A stretch of DNA of 64,000 nucleotides from Nostoc sp. B(2019) (GTDB taxonomy: Bacteria; Cyanobacteriota; Cyanobacteriia; Cyanobacteriales; Nostocaceae), in contig NZ_WVID01000004.1 in assembly GCF_010091925.1 (NCBI RefSeq), forward strand, positions 186,001 to 250,000. Reading direction: 5' to 3'. Under the pieces are notes generated by a model. It had not been told where the DNA came from. It was given only the letters and a program-made list of their open reading frames with translations, and searched no databases. Below, one piece after another: positions 26,402-35,527 of the stretch. A program made the position numbers and the translations under genes. How positions within the stretch are numbered: position 1 is the first letter of the stretch; each line of letters begins with the position of its first letter.

Positions 26402-26588
26402 TCAACATTACCTCCTTGATACTTGTACCTTACCATAAATATATATTCTGATAAAGCACTAAAATAAAATAATTGTTGATTCGTCATACATCTAATATTT
26501 CTCTTTGCTATGCAAAAAATTAATATTAGATGCAATCCTTATCAACCGCCTTATATCCCGCCACTGATTCGGAGTACCAAATTCAGTG
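25119..26588 (-). mobile_element. tnpB element bounded by direct-oriented subterminal hairpins
   Basis: 27-nt hairpins at 25119-25145 and 26562-26588 match at 23 of 27 positions and lie in the same orientation, both with CACTG...GGAGTACC...CAGTG. IS200/IS605 elements carry such direct-oriented imperfect palindromes near both ends as TnpA binding sites. The left-end hairpin lies 160 bp upstream of the tnpB start and 47 bp past the acsF stop codon. Exact cleavage points cannot be fixed from sequence alone. Confidence 0.75.
25993..26031. repeat. Palindromic repeat inserted in-frame in tnpB
   Basis: Outer arms CCAGT/ACTGG and inner arms GGAGGG (26006-26011)/CCCTCC (26015-26020). It codes for about 20 extra residues rich in Gly, Ser, Pro and Arg, which interrupt the region before the RuvC-I motif. 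Confidence 0.65.
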
Positions 26589-26635
26589 GGGGACTTACGG
26601 CGCAATAGTTAAAGCTTTCGCAAACGTCTTATTAC

Positions 26636-27712
26636 TTAGCGAGCCGCTCCTTGAGCAGAAACAGCATCAATCGGTTTCATCAGATAAAGCCGCAAGAATT
26701 GCCAGCCATTAGAAATGTAAAGCGGTAACTTCTGGAAAAATTGCAGGAATTTGGCAGTGTTGGAGTTAGCGATCGCGCTCAGTTTTTCGTTATTCTTTAT
26801 ACAAAGATCCAACCGCTGATAAAACTCAGGATTCTCCACATCCAGCATGACTGGAAAAACCCTACCTGCGGTTTCGTTGGTCTTCTGAATTACGTGGATG
26901 TCGTATTCTCGTGCATCTAATCCAATTGAGGCATAGAAGTCCTTGCGTTGGATGTCATTGAGATACATTGTCACAAACACCGACAATAAGAAGAACCGAC
27001 TCCACAGCCGCGCTTTCCAATCATTCAACATTTGCGGCTGAGACTTCATGATGGCATCGAAGAAATCGCCGTGACGGTTTTCATCCTGACACCAGTTCTC
27101 AAAGAATCGGAAAATCGGATAAATCCGGTCTTCAGGATGTGCTTCTAAATGCCGATAAATGGTGATATACCGCCAATAACCAATCTTTTCAGAAAGATAA
27201 GTCGCGTAGAAGATAAATTTCGGCTTAAAGAACGTATAGTCGCGGCTCTTAGTCAAAAACCCTAAATCTAGGGAAAGGTTAAAGTCCGACATGGCTTTGT
27301 TCAAAAAGCCAGCATGACGAGCTTCATCCCGTGACATCAAGTTAAAGCACTCTGCTAAGACGGGGCTTTTGTCCTTGAGGCGACGACCGAGTTCTTTGTA
27401 CAGCAAAAAGCCGGAAAACTCAGCAGTACAAGAACGTTCTAGAAATTCAACGAATAACTGGCGAGTTTCCCCATCAATGTGATCCCAGGATTGTTCAAAT
27501 TCTGCATCCCGAACAAAGTGATGGCGGTTGTAGTCAGCGCGAAACTCTTCCAAAATGGCTCTTAACTCGTCTTCGTTGACGGAGATGTCCATCCGCGCCA
27601 TTTCATCAAAATCGGTAGTATAAAACCGAGGTGTTAACAGGGTTTCTCTTGCCGGGACTTTAATCCCTGGCCGCATTTCTTCAAAGCCTGGTTTTTTAAG
27701 GGAATCTACCAT
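26636..27712 (-). CDS. acsF: Magnesium-protoporphyrin IX monomethyl ester (oxidative) cyclase
   Basis: 358 residues, the usual length. Diiron ligands of the ferritin-like four-helix bundle appear as [30 protein letters not shown] and ENRHGDF. AcsF inserts oxygen to form chlorophyll ring E from Mg-protoporphyrin IX monomethyl ester, on the membrane, aerobically. The start fits [12 protein letters not shown]. Its 3' flank holds the tnpB element, which leaves the gene intact. The 440-bp upstream region contains its promoter. Confidence 0.97.
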   Translation of the reverse strand: MVDSLKKPGFEEMRPGIKVPARETLLTPRFYTTDFDEMARMDISVNEDELRAILEEFRADYNRHHFVRDAEFEQSWDHIDGETRQLFVEFLERSCTAEFSGFLLYKELGRRLKDKSPVLAECFNLMSRDEARHAGFLNKAMSDFNLSLDLGFLTKSRDYTFFKPKFIFYATYLSEKIGYWRYITIYRHLEAHPEDRIYPIFRFFENWCQDENRHGDFFDAIMKSQPQMLNDWKARLWSRFFLLSVFVTMYLNDIQRKDFYASIGLDAREYDIHVIQKTNETAGRVFPVMLDVENPEFYQRLDLCIKNNEKLSAIANSNTAKFLQFFQKLPLYISNGWQFLRLYLMKPIDAVSAQGAAR

Positions 27713-28152
27713 GTCTTGATTGCTCTTTTGTCTTTATTATCTTGAGTACACCCTAAAGCCAAAGGTAATGCTCTGACAAGGCGCAACAGTTGACAATAAT
27801 CCATTTGTATAAAAATCAGTCTACCAAGGTGCAGGTTAGAAACTATAAATTAAACGTTAAGAGTTGCAACATCCTTCAATCTTTACGGAATCGAGAATTA
27901 GGGATTTGTAGTCATCTCCACATCCTCGCCTTCTCAAAACACTACTGTTTCAGTAATTTTCTGTGGTTGTTACTACAATAAAATAAGAAATTATATCATA
28001 AGCTGCTCATCTTGAAATTCACAAATATTCTCTGATTGGCATAATTCCTGAAAAATTCTAATTATTCTAGCTAACCATGCTGATATGAAACAAAACAGTA
28101 AGAGAAAAGCATCTTTAGACAACAAGAGCGAATCTAAGAGGTTGAAAACAAG
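27713..28152. other. Intergenic region between divergent acsF and TM2 genes
   Basis: 440 bp, AT-rich. Apparent small frames here (27790-27981, 27991-28242) have no ribosome-binding site or recognisable content, so I treat the region as non-coding promoter and leader DNA. Confidence 0.5.
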
Positions 28153-28647
28153 ATGAATCCTGAAAACAATCAGCATAAAGACAGACTTCTTATCTCTTAC
28201 ATCTTGTGTGCGGTTGGTTTTTTCGGCTTGGGAGGGCTGCACCGCTTATACAATGGCAAGATAGGGACAGGTTTGTTATGGCTATGTACTGGTGGTTTAT
28301 TGTACATAGGACAGATCGTAGATTTGTTATTCATACCTGGTATGGTTGATGAATTTGACCACAAACTCAGAATTAAAGCGGGTTTATCTCCTTTGGGTGT
28401 ACCTCTAAATCAAGCAGTAGTTGCCTCTCAAGTTCGTCGCACAACTGGTAATCAACTTATGGTTGAGTTGATTGAAGCCGCAGAAAATAAAGGTGGTAGC
28501 CTAACTGTGACTCAAGGTGTGAAGGCAACGGGAGCCAGCTTTGCGGAAGTAGAAGCCACTCTTAAGGAAATGTTCAAATCAGGTTATGTGAAGATAGATA
28601 ACGACCCCATTACTGGAGCCGTCACCTACCACTTCCATGAACTTTAA
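28153..28647 (+). CDS. TM2-domain membrane protein
   Basis: 164 residues. TM2 domain at residues about 12-75: two hydrophobic helices (LISYILCAVGFFGLGGLHRLY and GTGLLWLCTGGLLYIGQIVDLLFIP, here split for brevity) joined by the typical GxHRxYxGK turn. The C-terminal 90 residues resemble a winged-helix-like segment (LTVTQGVKATGASFAEVEATLKEM). GAGG lies 11 nt before the ATG. Function unknown, probably thylakoid or plasma membrane. Confidence 0.88.
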   Translation: MNPENNQHKDRLLISYILCAVGFFGLGGLHRLYNGKIGTGLLWLCTGGLLYIGQIVDLLFIPGMVDEFDHKLRIKAGLSPLGVPLNQAVVASQVRRTTGNQLMVELIEAAENKGGSLTVTQGVKATGASFAEVEATLKEMFKSGYVKIDNDPITGAVTYHFHEL

Positions 28648-28724
28648 AAGGACTTAAGCGTAAATAAATAAACACAGATGTCCAATTTGTCATTAGTCCT
28701 TTATCCAAAACTAATGACTAAGGA

Positions 28725-29369
28725 CTAATTTCTACCTAGCCACTTTTGACCGTTCAAGCGCTGCACTAAACCAAATACCAAAAGGTCAAGTGTAATTTTG
28801 CGCTCATCGATTAAGAAGGACTCAAGAGTGCTAGGTTTTTTGCCTTCATTACAGGAAAATCCCTTTTTGCCTTGAATATCTTCTTCGGGAAAATACAGGT
28901 TAAACTGACGCAGACCGTTTTCCCAACTGCCGATAATTTGCCAGTATTCGTCGGCTGATTCAAAACCCGTGATCGGCACTTTCTGCTTAGCAAAAGATAC
29001 TTCTAAGTCTTGCACACCTTGCTGAGCGATCGCTTTTTGTAAAGCTGGCAAGTAGTCTTGCTGTATGAACTCCACAAAAGGCTTATCTTCAACAGCTGGG
29101 GCTTTTTCCTTTTTTGCAGCTTTAGCTGCGGGTTTTTCGCCTGCTGCGGCTGGGGGTTTTTCCCGTTTGGGGGGTGCAGCAGGTTTTGCAGCATTGGGGT
29201 TGGTTTCTGGGTTCGCGGCTTCCGGGTCTGGCGCGTTGGCAGTAGGAAGATTTGTCGCTTCGGGTGAGTCTGTACTAGGAGCGTTTTCTTCAGCGACACT
29301 GGGAGCCTGCTTGTCTACAGTGCTGGGAGACACTTCGCCAGCTTCATTATGATTTTTTGCTTCTGCCAT
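28725..29369 (-). CDS. DUF2996-type cyanobacterial protein with Pro/Ala-rich N-terminus
   Basis: 214 residues. Residues 1-100 are a low-complexity Ala/Pro/Glu/Lys linker. The C-terminal 115 residues (FVEFIQQDYLPALQKAI, YWQIIGSWENGLRQFNLYF, STLESFLIDERKITLDLL) match what I recall as the DUF2996 family, conserved in cyanobacteria and plastids. Function is not established. Confidence 0.82.
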   Translation of the reverse strand: MAEAKNHNEAGEVSPSTVDKQAPSVAEENAPSTDSPEATNLPTANAPDPEAANPETNPNAAKPAAPPKREKPPAAAGEKPAAKAAKKEKAPAVEDKPFVEFIQQDYLPALQKAIAQQGVQDLEVSFAKQKVPITGFESADEYWQIIGSWENGLRQFNLYFPEEDIQGKKGFSCNEGKKPSTLESFLIDERKITLDLLVFGLVQRLNGQKWLGRN

Positions 29370-29499
29370 TGCTCAGGTCAATCCTTTGTCTAGCTTTAAG
29401 CGCGATCGCTCACCTTGAGATATCGGGTATTTTCATTTTGACATACTAGAGTATGGCCAAAGCTATAATTCGATCGATATCAAAGAGTTGGAAACCAAT

Positions 29500-29637
29500 A
29501 TGTCAAGCCTTGAACAAATTGAAGCAGCTATCCTTACACTTGCGTCAGATGAGTTTCAGCGACTCAGGCAGTGGTTCTTTAATGTGGATTACCAGCGTTG
29601 GGATGATCAGCTAGAGCAAGACGTAGCGAACGGCTGA
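29500..29637 (+). pseudogene. Truncated antitoxin-like gene (45 codons)
   Basis: Start ATG at 29500. MSSLEQIEAAILTLASDEF then LRQWFFNVDYQRWDDQLEQD resembles the N-terminal half of cyanobacterial ParD/RelB-like antitoxins that pair with RelE/ParE toxins. It stops after only 45 residues, at the exact place where the opposite-strand threonine-aldolase remnant also loses homology. No toxin follows. Confidence 0.6.
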
Positions 29638-29991
29638 TCTTAACTTGCCATTTTTACCTTGAGCAAGTAACAATTTAGAACCATTAAAAGCAAATTCAGG
29701 TGCGCCACATTCATCTGTTTCTATATGCGCTGTTTCATGACAAATGACGCTGTGGTATGACTGACAGAGTGCAGCTAAAGATAAAGAATTTGCTGCTGTA
29801 CCATTAAAAGCAAAAAATACTTCGCAATCAATTTCAAAGAGTTCCCGAAAATAATCTGTTGCTTTTTGAGTCCATTCATCATTGCCATAGGCTGGAACAC
29901 TGCCATGATTAGCCCTAATCATGTACTCTAAGGCTTCAGGGCAAATACCAGAAGAATTATCGCTTGCAAACTGTTCTGAGAGGCTACTCAT
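29638..29991 (-). pseudogene. Truncated threonine aldolase / beta-eliminating lyase remnant
   Basis: From ATG 29991 the product has the N-terminus of low-specificity L-threonine aldolase (FASDNSSGICPEAL, AYGNDEWTQKA, FNGTAANSLSL, CHETAHIETDECGAPE). About 115-120 residues remain of about 350; the PLP lysine region is missing. After GKNGKL the frame continues into unrelated sequence and stops at 29611. It is truncated at the same junction as the antitoxin fragment. Confidence 0.85.
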
Positions 29992-30039
29992 AATCTCTAT
30001 TTTTGTCCCCATAATAATAAGATAGGGGAACGACAATTT

Positions 30040-30062
30040 CTTGCCGTGCCCCTAACGGCAAG
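30040..30062 (-). terminator. Hairpin after the MoaD/ThiS gene
   Basis: 8-bp arms CTTGCCGT/ACGGCAAG, 7-nt loop, 39 bp after the stop of the minus-strand gene. The following minus-strand sequence is only moderately T-rich, so termination is uncertain. Confidence 0.5.
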
Positions 30063-30100
30063 CTTATAAGTTTTATTTACTAAATTAGATTTCCTCTGTA

Positions 30101-30376
30101 TTAACCACCTGCAACAGCAGGGACAATACTTACTTCATCACCATCTTTCAGAGGTGTATCTGTCCCTTCCAAAAAGCGGATATCTTCGCTATTAAGGTAC
30201 AAATTTAGAAATCTGCGGGGCTTTCCGGCTTCATCGCATAACCGCGATTTAATCCCAGGAAAGCTTTGTTCTAATGAATCCAACAATTCAGCAATGTTGC
30301 TACCACTACATTCCAGGGTAGCTTGATTATTAGTAAAATTTTGAAGTGCAGTGGGAACTAAAACTGTTATGGCCAT
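30101..30376 (-). CDS. MoaD/ThiS family ubiquitin-like sulfur carrier protein
   Basis: 91 residues with the beta-grasp pattern and the required C-terminal Gly-Gly (VPAVAGG). [16 protein letters not shown] and [13 protein letters not shown] are typical. Such proteins are adenylated and thiocarboxylated at the C-terminal Gly and donate sulfur for molybdopterin, thiamine or cysteine (CysO-like). It lies 69 bp downstream of thrC on the same strand; the link to amino-acid synthesis favours a CysO-like role but is inference. moaE is far away at 59925. Confidence 0.9.
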   Translation of the reverse strand: MAITVLVPTALQNFTNNQATLECSGSNIAELLDSLEQSFPGIKSRLCDEAGKPRRFLNLYLNSEDIRFLEGTDTPLKDGDEVSIVPAVAGG

Positions 30377-30445
30377 AGAAGTAGAATTGAGGAGTGAAGA
30401 GTAGGAACTTGTCTTTTGTCTTTAATTCTGACAAGTGACAAAAGA

Positions 30446-31750
30446 CTAAACTAGGACTTGTTGCCATTCCAAGCGATCTAGTGTACGCGATCGCTCTAGG
30501 GCACGTTCAAAACTATCGAGTTTGGCGTCAATTGTCAAAGGTTCGCCAATATAGCCTTGGACTGCTTCTTGGGTTTTCAAACCATTGCCAGTGATGTAAA
30601 CCACGGTAGTTTCATCTGGATCAATCTTGCCAGCTTCTACCAATTTTTTCAGGACAGCAACAGTTGTACCACCAGCTGTTTCTGTGAAGATGCCTTCGGT
30701 TTCTGCCAGCAGCTTGATGCCTTCAATAATTTCTGCATCATTGACTGATTCAATATTACCGTTAGTTTTCTTAGCTATCTCTACAGCATAAATACCGTCT
30801 GCTGGATTACCGATCGCGATCGACTTGGCAATTGTATTCGGTTTCACTGGCTTGATAAAGTCGCTATTTTCTTTGAATGCTTGAGCGATGGGGGAACAGC
30901 CTTCAGCCTGAGCGCCGCTGAAACGGACATTCTTACCTTCTACCAAACCAACTTCGACAAATTCTTGGAAACCTTTGTAAATTTTGGTAAAGAGTGAACC
31001 GGAAGCTAAAGGAGCAACGATATGGTCAGGTAGCTGCCAACCCAGTTGTTCTGCTACTTCAAAGCCCAGTGTCTTGGAACCTTCAGAGTAGTAAGGGCGC
31101 AGATTTATATTGACAAAACCCCATCCGTATGTATTGGCAACTTCACAACACAGGCGATTTACTTGATCGTAGTTGCCCTTTACAGACATGAGAGTCGGAC
31201 TATATATCAAGCTACCCAGAACTTTGCCAGCTTCCAGATCTGCGGGGATAAAAACACAGCAGTCTAAACCGGCATGAGCGGCAATGGCAGCTGTAGAATT
31301 TGCCAAGTTACCTGTGCTAGCACAAGAAACCGTGGAAAAACCCAACTCTCGCGCACGGGTGAGGGCGACTGACACCACTCGATCCTTAAAGCTGAGGGTG
31401 GGCATATTAACGGCATCATTTTTTATATAAAGCTTGTTTAAACCCAGGCGACGGGCGAGGCGGTGGGAACGAACTAAGGGAGTCATACCTGTTCCCACAT
31501 CTATAACATTATCAGTTGCGACAGGCAAAAAGGGACGATAGCGCCAAATGGAATTTGGCCCAGCTTGGATTGTTTCACGAGTAACGGTGAGACGTAGAGC
31601 ATTGTAGTCATACTTGACTTCTAACGGCCCAAAGCATAACTCACAAACATTGATGGCTTTGAGTTCATATTCCGCACCACATTCCTTACACTTCAAGGCT
31701 TGAAAGGTAGCGGTGGTGGTTTGGTTTTGGGTCGTTACTGCTTGAGTCAT
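30446..31750 (-). CDS. thrC: Threonine synthase
   Basis: 434 residues. N-terminal zinc-ribbon Cys (C21, C24, C36, C39), then the fold-type II PLP domain with Lys122 in SFKDR and the phosphate loop ASTGNLANSTAA. It converts O-phosphohomoserine to threonine. Length and the N-terminal zinc ribbon are of the cyanobacterial/archaeal-type class. Upstream lies a hairpin at 31827-31850. Confidence 0.96.
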   Translation of the reverse strand: MTQAVTTQNQTTTATFQALKCKECGAEYELKAINVCELCFGPLEVKYDYNALRLTVTRETIQAGPNSIWRYRPFLPVATDNVIDVGTGMTPLVRSHRLARRLGLNKLYIKNDAVNMPTLSFKDRVVSVALTRARELGFSTVSCASTGNLANSTAAIAAHAGLDCCVFIPADLEAGKVLGSLIYSPTLMSVKGNYDQVNRLCCEVANTYGWGFVNINLRPYYSEGSKTLGFEVAEQLGWQLPDHIVAPLASGSLFTKIYKGFQEFVEVGLVEGKNVRFSGAQAEGCSPIAQAFKENSDFIKPVKPNTIAKSIAIGNPADGIYAVEIAKKTNGNIESVNDAEIIEGIKLLAETEGIFTETAGGTTVAVLKKLVEAGKIDPDETTVVYITGNGLKTQEAVQGYIGEPLTIDAKLDSFERALERSRTLDRLEWQQVLV

Positions 31751-31824
31751 AAACTAGCTTTCCCTGTTTGTCTGGCGACTGTCGCCTGATAGTAACACGA
31801 GCCAAAATACTAGTCAAACATACC

Positions 31825-31850
31825 CGACTATTTTTATCGGGTATGCTTTT
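31825..31850. terminator. Hairpin between cyclase-like gene and thrC
   Basis: Arms CATACCCGA (31825-31833) and TCGGGTATG with TTTTT in the loop, and TTTT following on the plus strand. It sits beyond the stop of the minus-strand sensor gene; orientation as a terminator is ambiguous. Confidence 0.45.
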
Positions 31851-31879
31851 GGCAAAAGTTTAGGGAGCTGAGTGGTGAG

Positions 31880-31950
31880 TCAAGAGTCAAGGGGAGCCAG
31901 TCACGTGCGGGGGTTCCCGCCGTTGAGTGAACTGGCGTTCAAAAGTCAAT
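31880..31950. repeat. Interspersed repeat copy (GAGCCAGT...ACTGGCG type)
   Basis: GGAGCCAGT at 31893, a GCGGG/CCCGC hairpin in the middle, ACTGGCGTTC at 31931-31940, flanked by GTCAAGAGTCAA-type short repeats. Same design as 14735-14850, 43896-43977 and 45327-45427. Confidence 0.7.
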
Positions 31951-31994
31951 AGTTTTCTTATTGTCCCCTCTACCCCTCTGCTCCCCTACCTTCT

Positions 31995-34325
31995 TCACTT
32001 CTGTCCAACCAACAGATAAGTTGTCATTTTCTCTTTACCTTTAACTTCTATTTCGCCTCGCTTTTCAAATAAAAATTCGTCACGCAAGCGATTATAAGTG
32101 TCTTGCGTTACCTGTATTTTGTCGGCGATTCCTTGAGATTGCATGCAATTAGCGGTATTTACAATGTTTTCACGTGGGTTATAAGTATTATTTTTGTCTT
32201 CAATTACTTTATTTGCTACGATACCGCTATGGATGCCTATACGGACACTGAAGTTTTGATGATTCTCGGCATTGAAGAGGGCGATTGCTTTTTGCATGTG
32301 CAGCGCTATTTGGGCGATCGCTTGAGCGTGCTCACCCATTACCATATAAGCATCGTCAATAGTCTTGATCTTTTTTAAACTATATTGTTCAGTAAGGCGA
32401 TCAAAAGCTGAGAAAATTGAGTTGAGTAAATTTACTAGCTGAATCGCACTCATAGAAGCAGCAATTTCAGTCAAGCCAATGATATCTGCAAACAGAACTG
32501 TGACATCGGTAAAGTCTTCAGTAATGCTACCTGGTTGTTCTTTCGAGTGATTGGATCTTGCTGCTGGCAAAATATTCAGCAACAAGCGTTCAGTCTGTTC
32601 TTGTTGATAATGTAATACTTCTTTTGCTGCCAGTCGTTGAGTGATGTTGCGAAAAATGCCACGAGTAACAACTGGATGACCTTCTACAAATTTACAGTTA
32701 ATGTTACCTTCTAGAAAAATTGTTTGACCATCTTTGGTCAGAAATGCAGTTTGAACTTGTTCTAGCTTTTCACCTGAAAGCAAGCGATAAAATTTCTGAC
32801 GACAATGCTGTTGAAAATGGGGATGGATGATATCGAAGAGATTCATCTGACCAATTTCAGCTTCGCTATATCCCAAAGTTTCTCGCCACGTACGATTGAC
32901 ATATAAAAAATGACCAGATGCATTAACGCATTGAATCAAATCATTAGCATTTTCAAATAAATCTCGATATCGTTCTTCACTTTCTACAAGAGCATCTTCT
33001 GCTTGTTTGCGTTTGATAAACTGGGCAATTTGGCTACCAATAGAACCCATCATTTGCAATAAATCTGTATCTTTTCGTTGGATCTCTCGACTCAAGAAAA
33101 CCATCACCCCTAAGATTTCATGATCATCTAGGATGGGGAAGCCAAATGCTGCGTGCAATCCAGCTTCGACTGCGGGTTGCGATCGCTGCAAGTCACCATC
33201 TTCTGTGATATCGCTAATCCAAAGGGGAGAACGTCGTGTCCAAATCCGACCAGGTAAACCAATACCAGGAGTATAGGTAGTTTGCCAAGTAATTGCTTTA
33301 AACTCTCGAATAGAAATTATTCGACTTGACCAAATTTCTACACATCTTAATACTGCATTAATATTGTGTCCTGGAACTGATTTACTGATGTATTGACTTG
33401 GTGTCCAAAGTTCACCTAAATCCCATCCTAGACTTTGGCAAATTGATTGTAGAATTTGCGGAATTGCCTGCTTTATGCTCTGGGATTCTGATAATATACG
33501 AGTTATACTATACTGAGCATAAGTACGCTGTTCACGATTTAAGCGGCTAGTAATATCTCGACCAATATAGACAATATCTTCTAACCCTTCGATTTTCTTC
33601 TGAATCACTGAACAAGAAAAAGCAACTAATAACTTTTCTTTTGTTTTTGTTCTACAAACTAGCTCTAAATTCTGAGAGTATTTTTTGAAAGAAGCATATT
33701 GTTGGATTACTCTTATTAATCCTTGTTCATCATCAATTATCAATGATATTGGTTGATTAATTAATTCTTCTTCATTAAGACCAAATAATTTTTGGGCAGC
33801 CTGATTTACTTTTTTGATTTTTCCTAAACTATTTGTCACCAATAAAGCATCTGCCATTGAAAGGATAACTTTATCCATATAATTTTTATATGACAGTAAG
33901 GCACTTGATAACATACGTGCTTCATTAGCTCGTTGTGCTAACTTTTGTTGTAAAGCCATCCTGTCAGTAACATCCTCAATCAGGATGATTAATCTATTTT
34001 CAGATTCCTTTGTATGCTGTTCGCCGATGATATATATATCCATGTATACATCGGATTTATCATCATTACATCGTCCAATACCCTGTAATTCAAATAGTTC
34101 CTGTTTTCCTTTTAGAATAGATTTCAGAATAACTTCAAGTCCTATAAACTCAGGAAAACTTAGTCGAACATCTTTTCCTCGTATCACTTCCTTGGGGCGA
34201 TCAGCAAACCGTTGTACTTGCTCGGATGTATCTATGATGCACAAATTATCATCCAGTTCCAAGCGTTCAAATTTACGTGGAAAGGAAGGTTTGTTAAAAA
34301 TCCGATCTAGTACTTGGTATTTCAT
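31995..34325 (-). CDS. PAS-GAF-PAS sensor with degenerate class III nucleotide cyclase domain
   Basis: 776 residues: PAS-like region 1-130, short coiled coil, PAS about 145-265, GAF about 290-445, PAS about 450-565, C-terminal class III cyclase domain about 590-776. Metal Asp is kept in LFADIIGLT; the second motif KTIDDAYM keeps Asp but replaces the preceding Gly. The NxAxR transition-state Arg is Cys727 (VNTANCM; codon TGC at 32145-32147), and the usual DxWG is NPRE. Known cyclases need these residues, so activity is doubtful and the domain may act as a regulatory or dead sensor output. Confidence 0.9.
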   Translation of the reverse strand: MKYQVLDRIFNKPSFPRKFERLELDDNLCIIDTSEQVQRFADRPKEVIRGKDVRLSFPEFIGLEVILKSILKGKQELFELQGIGRCNDDKSDVYMDIYIIGEQHTKESENRLIILIEDVTDRMALQQKLAQRANEARMLSSALLSYKNYMDKVILSMADALLVTNSLGKIKKVNQAAQKLFGLNEEELINQPISLIIDDEQGLIRVIQQYASFKKYSQNLELVCRTKTKEKLLVAFSCSVIQKKIEGLEDIVYIGRDITSRLNREQRTYAQYSITRILSESQSIKQAIPQILQSICQSLGWDLGELWTPSQYISKSVPGHNINAVLRCVEIWSSRIISIREFKAITWQTTYTPGIGLPGRIWTRRSPLWISDITEDGDLQRSQPAVEAGLHAAFGFPILDDHEILGVMVFLSREIQRKDTDLLQMMGSIGSQIAQFIKRKQAEDALVESEERYRDLFENANDLIQCVNASGHFLYVNRTWRETLGYSEAEIGQMNLFDIIHPHFQQHCRQKFYRLLSGEKLEQVQTAFLTKDGQTIFLEGNINCKFVEGHPVVTRGIFRNITQRLAAKEVLHYQQEQTERLLLNILPAARSNHSKEQPGSITEDFTDVTVLFADIIGLTEIAASMSAIQLVNLLNSIFSAFDRLTEQYSLKKIKTIDDAYMVMGEHAQAIAQIALHMQKAIALFNAENHQNFSVRIGIHSGIVANKVIEDKNNTYNPRENIVNTANCMQSQGIADKIQVTQDTYNRLRDEFLFEKRGEIEVKGKEKMTTYLLVGQK

Positions 34326-34914
34326 TGTGATCTGGGAATAGGCTTTAGACTTTGCTTGAAAATAATGAGCAGAGGGTTAGGAGAAAACTTCAACCTGCCC
34401 TATGACGCCATTACTCCAATGAAAACTAAGGATTCAGGAGTCAGGACTAACAATTAAATTTTAATGCTTTTGATAATTCTTTCAAATCTTTGATCAATAT
34501 ACAAGCCTGTCCGGGCAGAATTTATAGAATTTGCTAATACTCAGTTCTATTACTGGAATTAATATTAATTTATTAAGTGTGCCATTTTTATCATCATATC
34601 AGTATGTTCGGTTAAAAAGGACTACAAGCAATTTCAAAGGTTTATTTGATATAAATTAAGTATATTAATAGAATTAAATCAGTATTTGATATTTGTTATT
34701 GATTGTTGACAATTGACTAAATTTCTACACTAAGTCAGCAGTTCCTAGTTAAAAATAATATTCCGAATATTTGACTTGAATTTTCCCAACCTACCGATTA
34801 TTTATTAGAAGCAAGCGATCGCGTACCCGCCCGCCGGAGGCGATTCTCCTACGGAGACGCTACGCGATCGCATCTCATGATCTGGATCAACCTCCAAAGC
34901 TTGCAATCGTTCTG
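34326..34914. other. Intergenic region, about 590 bp
   Basis: AT-rich upstream region of the sensor gene, then at 34815-34880 a GC-rich HIP1-flanked repeat (GCGATCGCG...CTACGCGATCGCATC). I see no gene. Confidence 0.5.
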
Positions 34915-35349
34915 CTAGCTGTTCTGCACGTTTGGTTCGGTATATTCGCAAAAAATATTCAATCCGATTTTAAGGATATATAAAACAATAACAGTAGCGA
35001 TCGCCGGATCAATCGGCAAGCCGTTCGCCGTCGCTAAACCCACGAGGGAGACAATCAAACCTGTCAGCAAGGGCGCACTCCCCGGATTCTTCGTGTAGTC
35101 TTTAAGTTGACCGCGAAAGCCATCATCGCCACAAAGTTCCTGACGCAGCACTTTTAGCGTTACTCCCCAGAGAGATTTACCTTGTTGCATTATCGGTTGC
35201 CCATTTTTTTCTGTCCATAAATCCTGGAAAGAGCGTTCTAGGTTGCCATTATGCCTTGCCAAATTATCCAATGCGTGTACTGCCGGCTCGTAATCTTGCA
35301 GAATTTCGCGTGAGGCATTGATTTCTGTAAGATTTAATTGAGCATCCAT
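34915..35349 (-). CDS. Hypothetical protein with helical N-terminus and C-terminal membrane segments
   Basis: 144 residues. Residues 1-90 are helical and charged (EILQDYEPAVHALDNLARH, NLERSFQDLW, LCGDDGFRGQLKDYTKN). Residues 92-133 contain two hydrophobic stretches around LLTGLIVSLVGLATANGLP and PAIATVIVLYILKIGLNIF. The layout suggests a small membrane-tethered adaptor. No known family assigned. Confidence 0.7.
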   Translation of the reverse strand: MDAQLNLTEINASREILQDYEPAVHALDNLARHNGNLERSFQDLWTEKNGQPIMQQGKSLWGVTLKVLRQELCGDDGFRGQLKDYTKNPGSAPLLTGLIVSLVGLATANGLPIDPAIATVIVLYILKIGLNIFCEYTEPNVQNS

Positions 35350-35527
35350 AATTTATCCTCGTTATTAATTGACAGCGCCAAAATACACTTCATTGGTCAA
35401 GGGTCAAGGGTCAAGAGGCAAGAGGCAAGAGATAATATTTATTCTCCCCAGTCCCCAGTCCCCCATCTCTCCTTAGTGGTTCAAATTAGGTCAAAATCTA
35501 AATAAACCTGATCGCATCTTACTAACA

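Noticed and set aside
26530-26712. Short plus-strand frame overlapping the acsF end and the tnpB element left end
   Set aside because: Covers the left-end hairpin and the antisense of acsF; no coding evidence.
27790-28242. Small frames on both strands between acsF and the TM2 gene
   Set aside because: No ribosome-binding site, partial antisense overlap with the TM2 gene, and no recognisable family; better seen as promoter region.
29003-29352. Several overlapping frames over the Pro/Ala-rich half of the DUF2996-type gene
   Set aside because: Low-complexity GC-rich coding sequence opens the other frames by chance; the conserved C-terminal domain supports only the minus-strand 28725-29369 frame.
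30101-30376. MoaD partner of the moaE gene in this window
   Set aside because: The gene is 30 kb from moaE and directly follows thrC, so molybdopterin function cannot be inferred from position; called only as MoaD/ThiS family.
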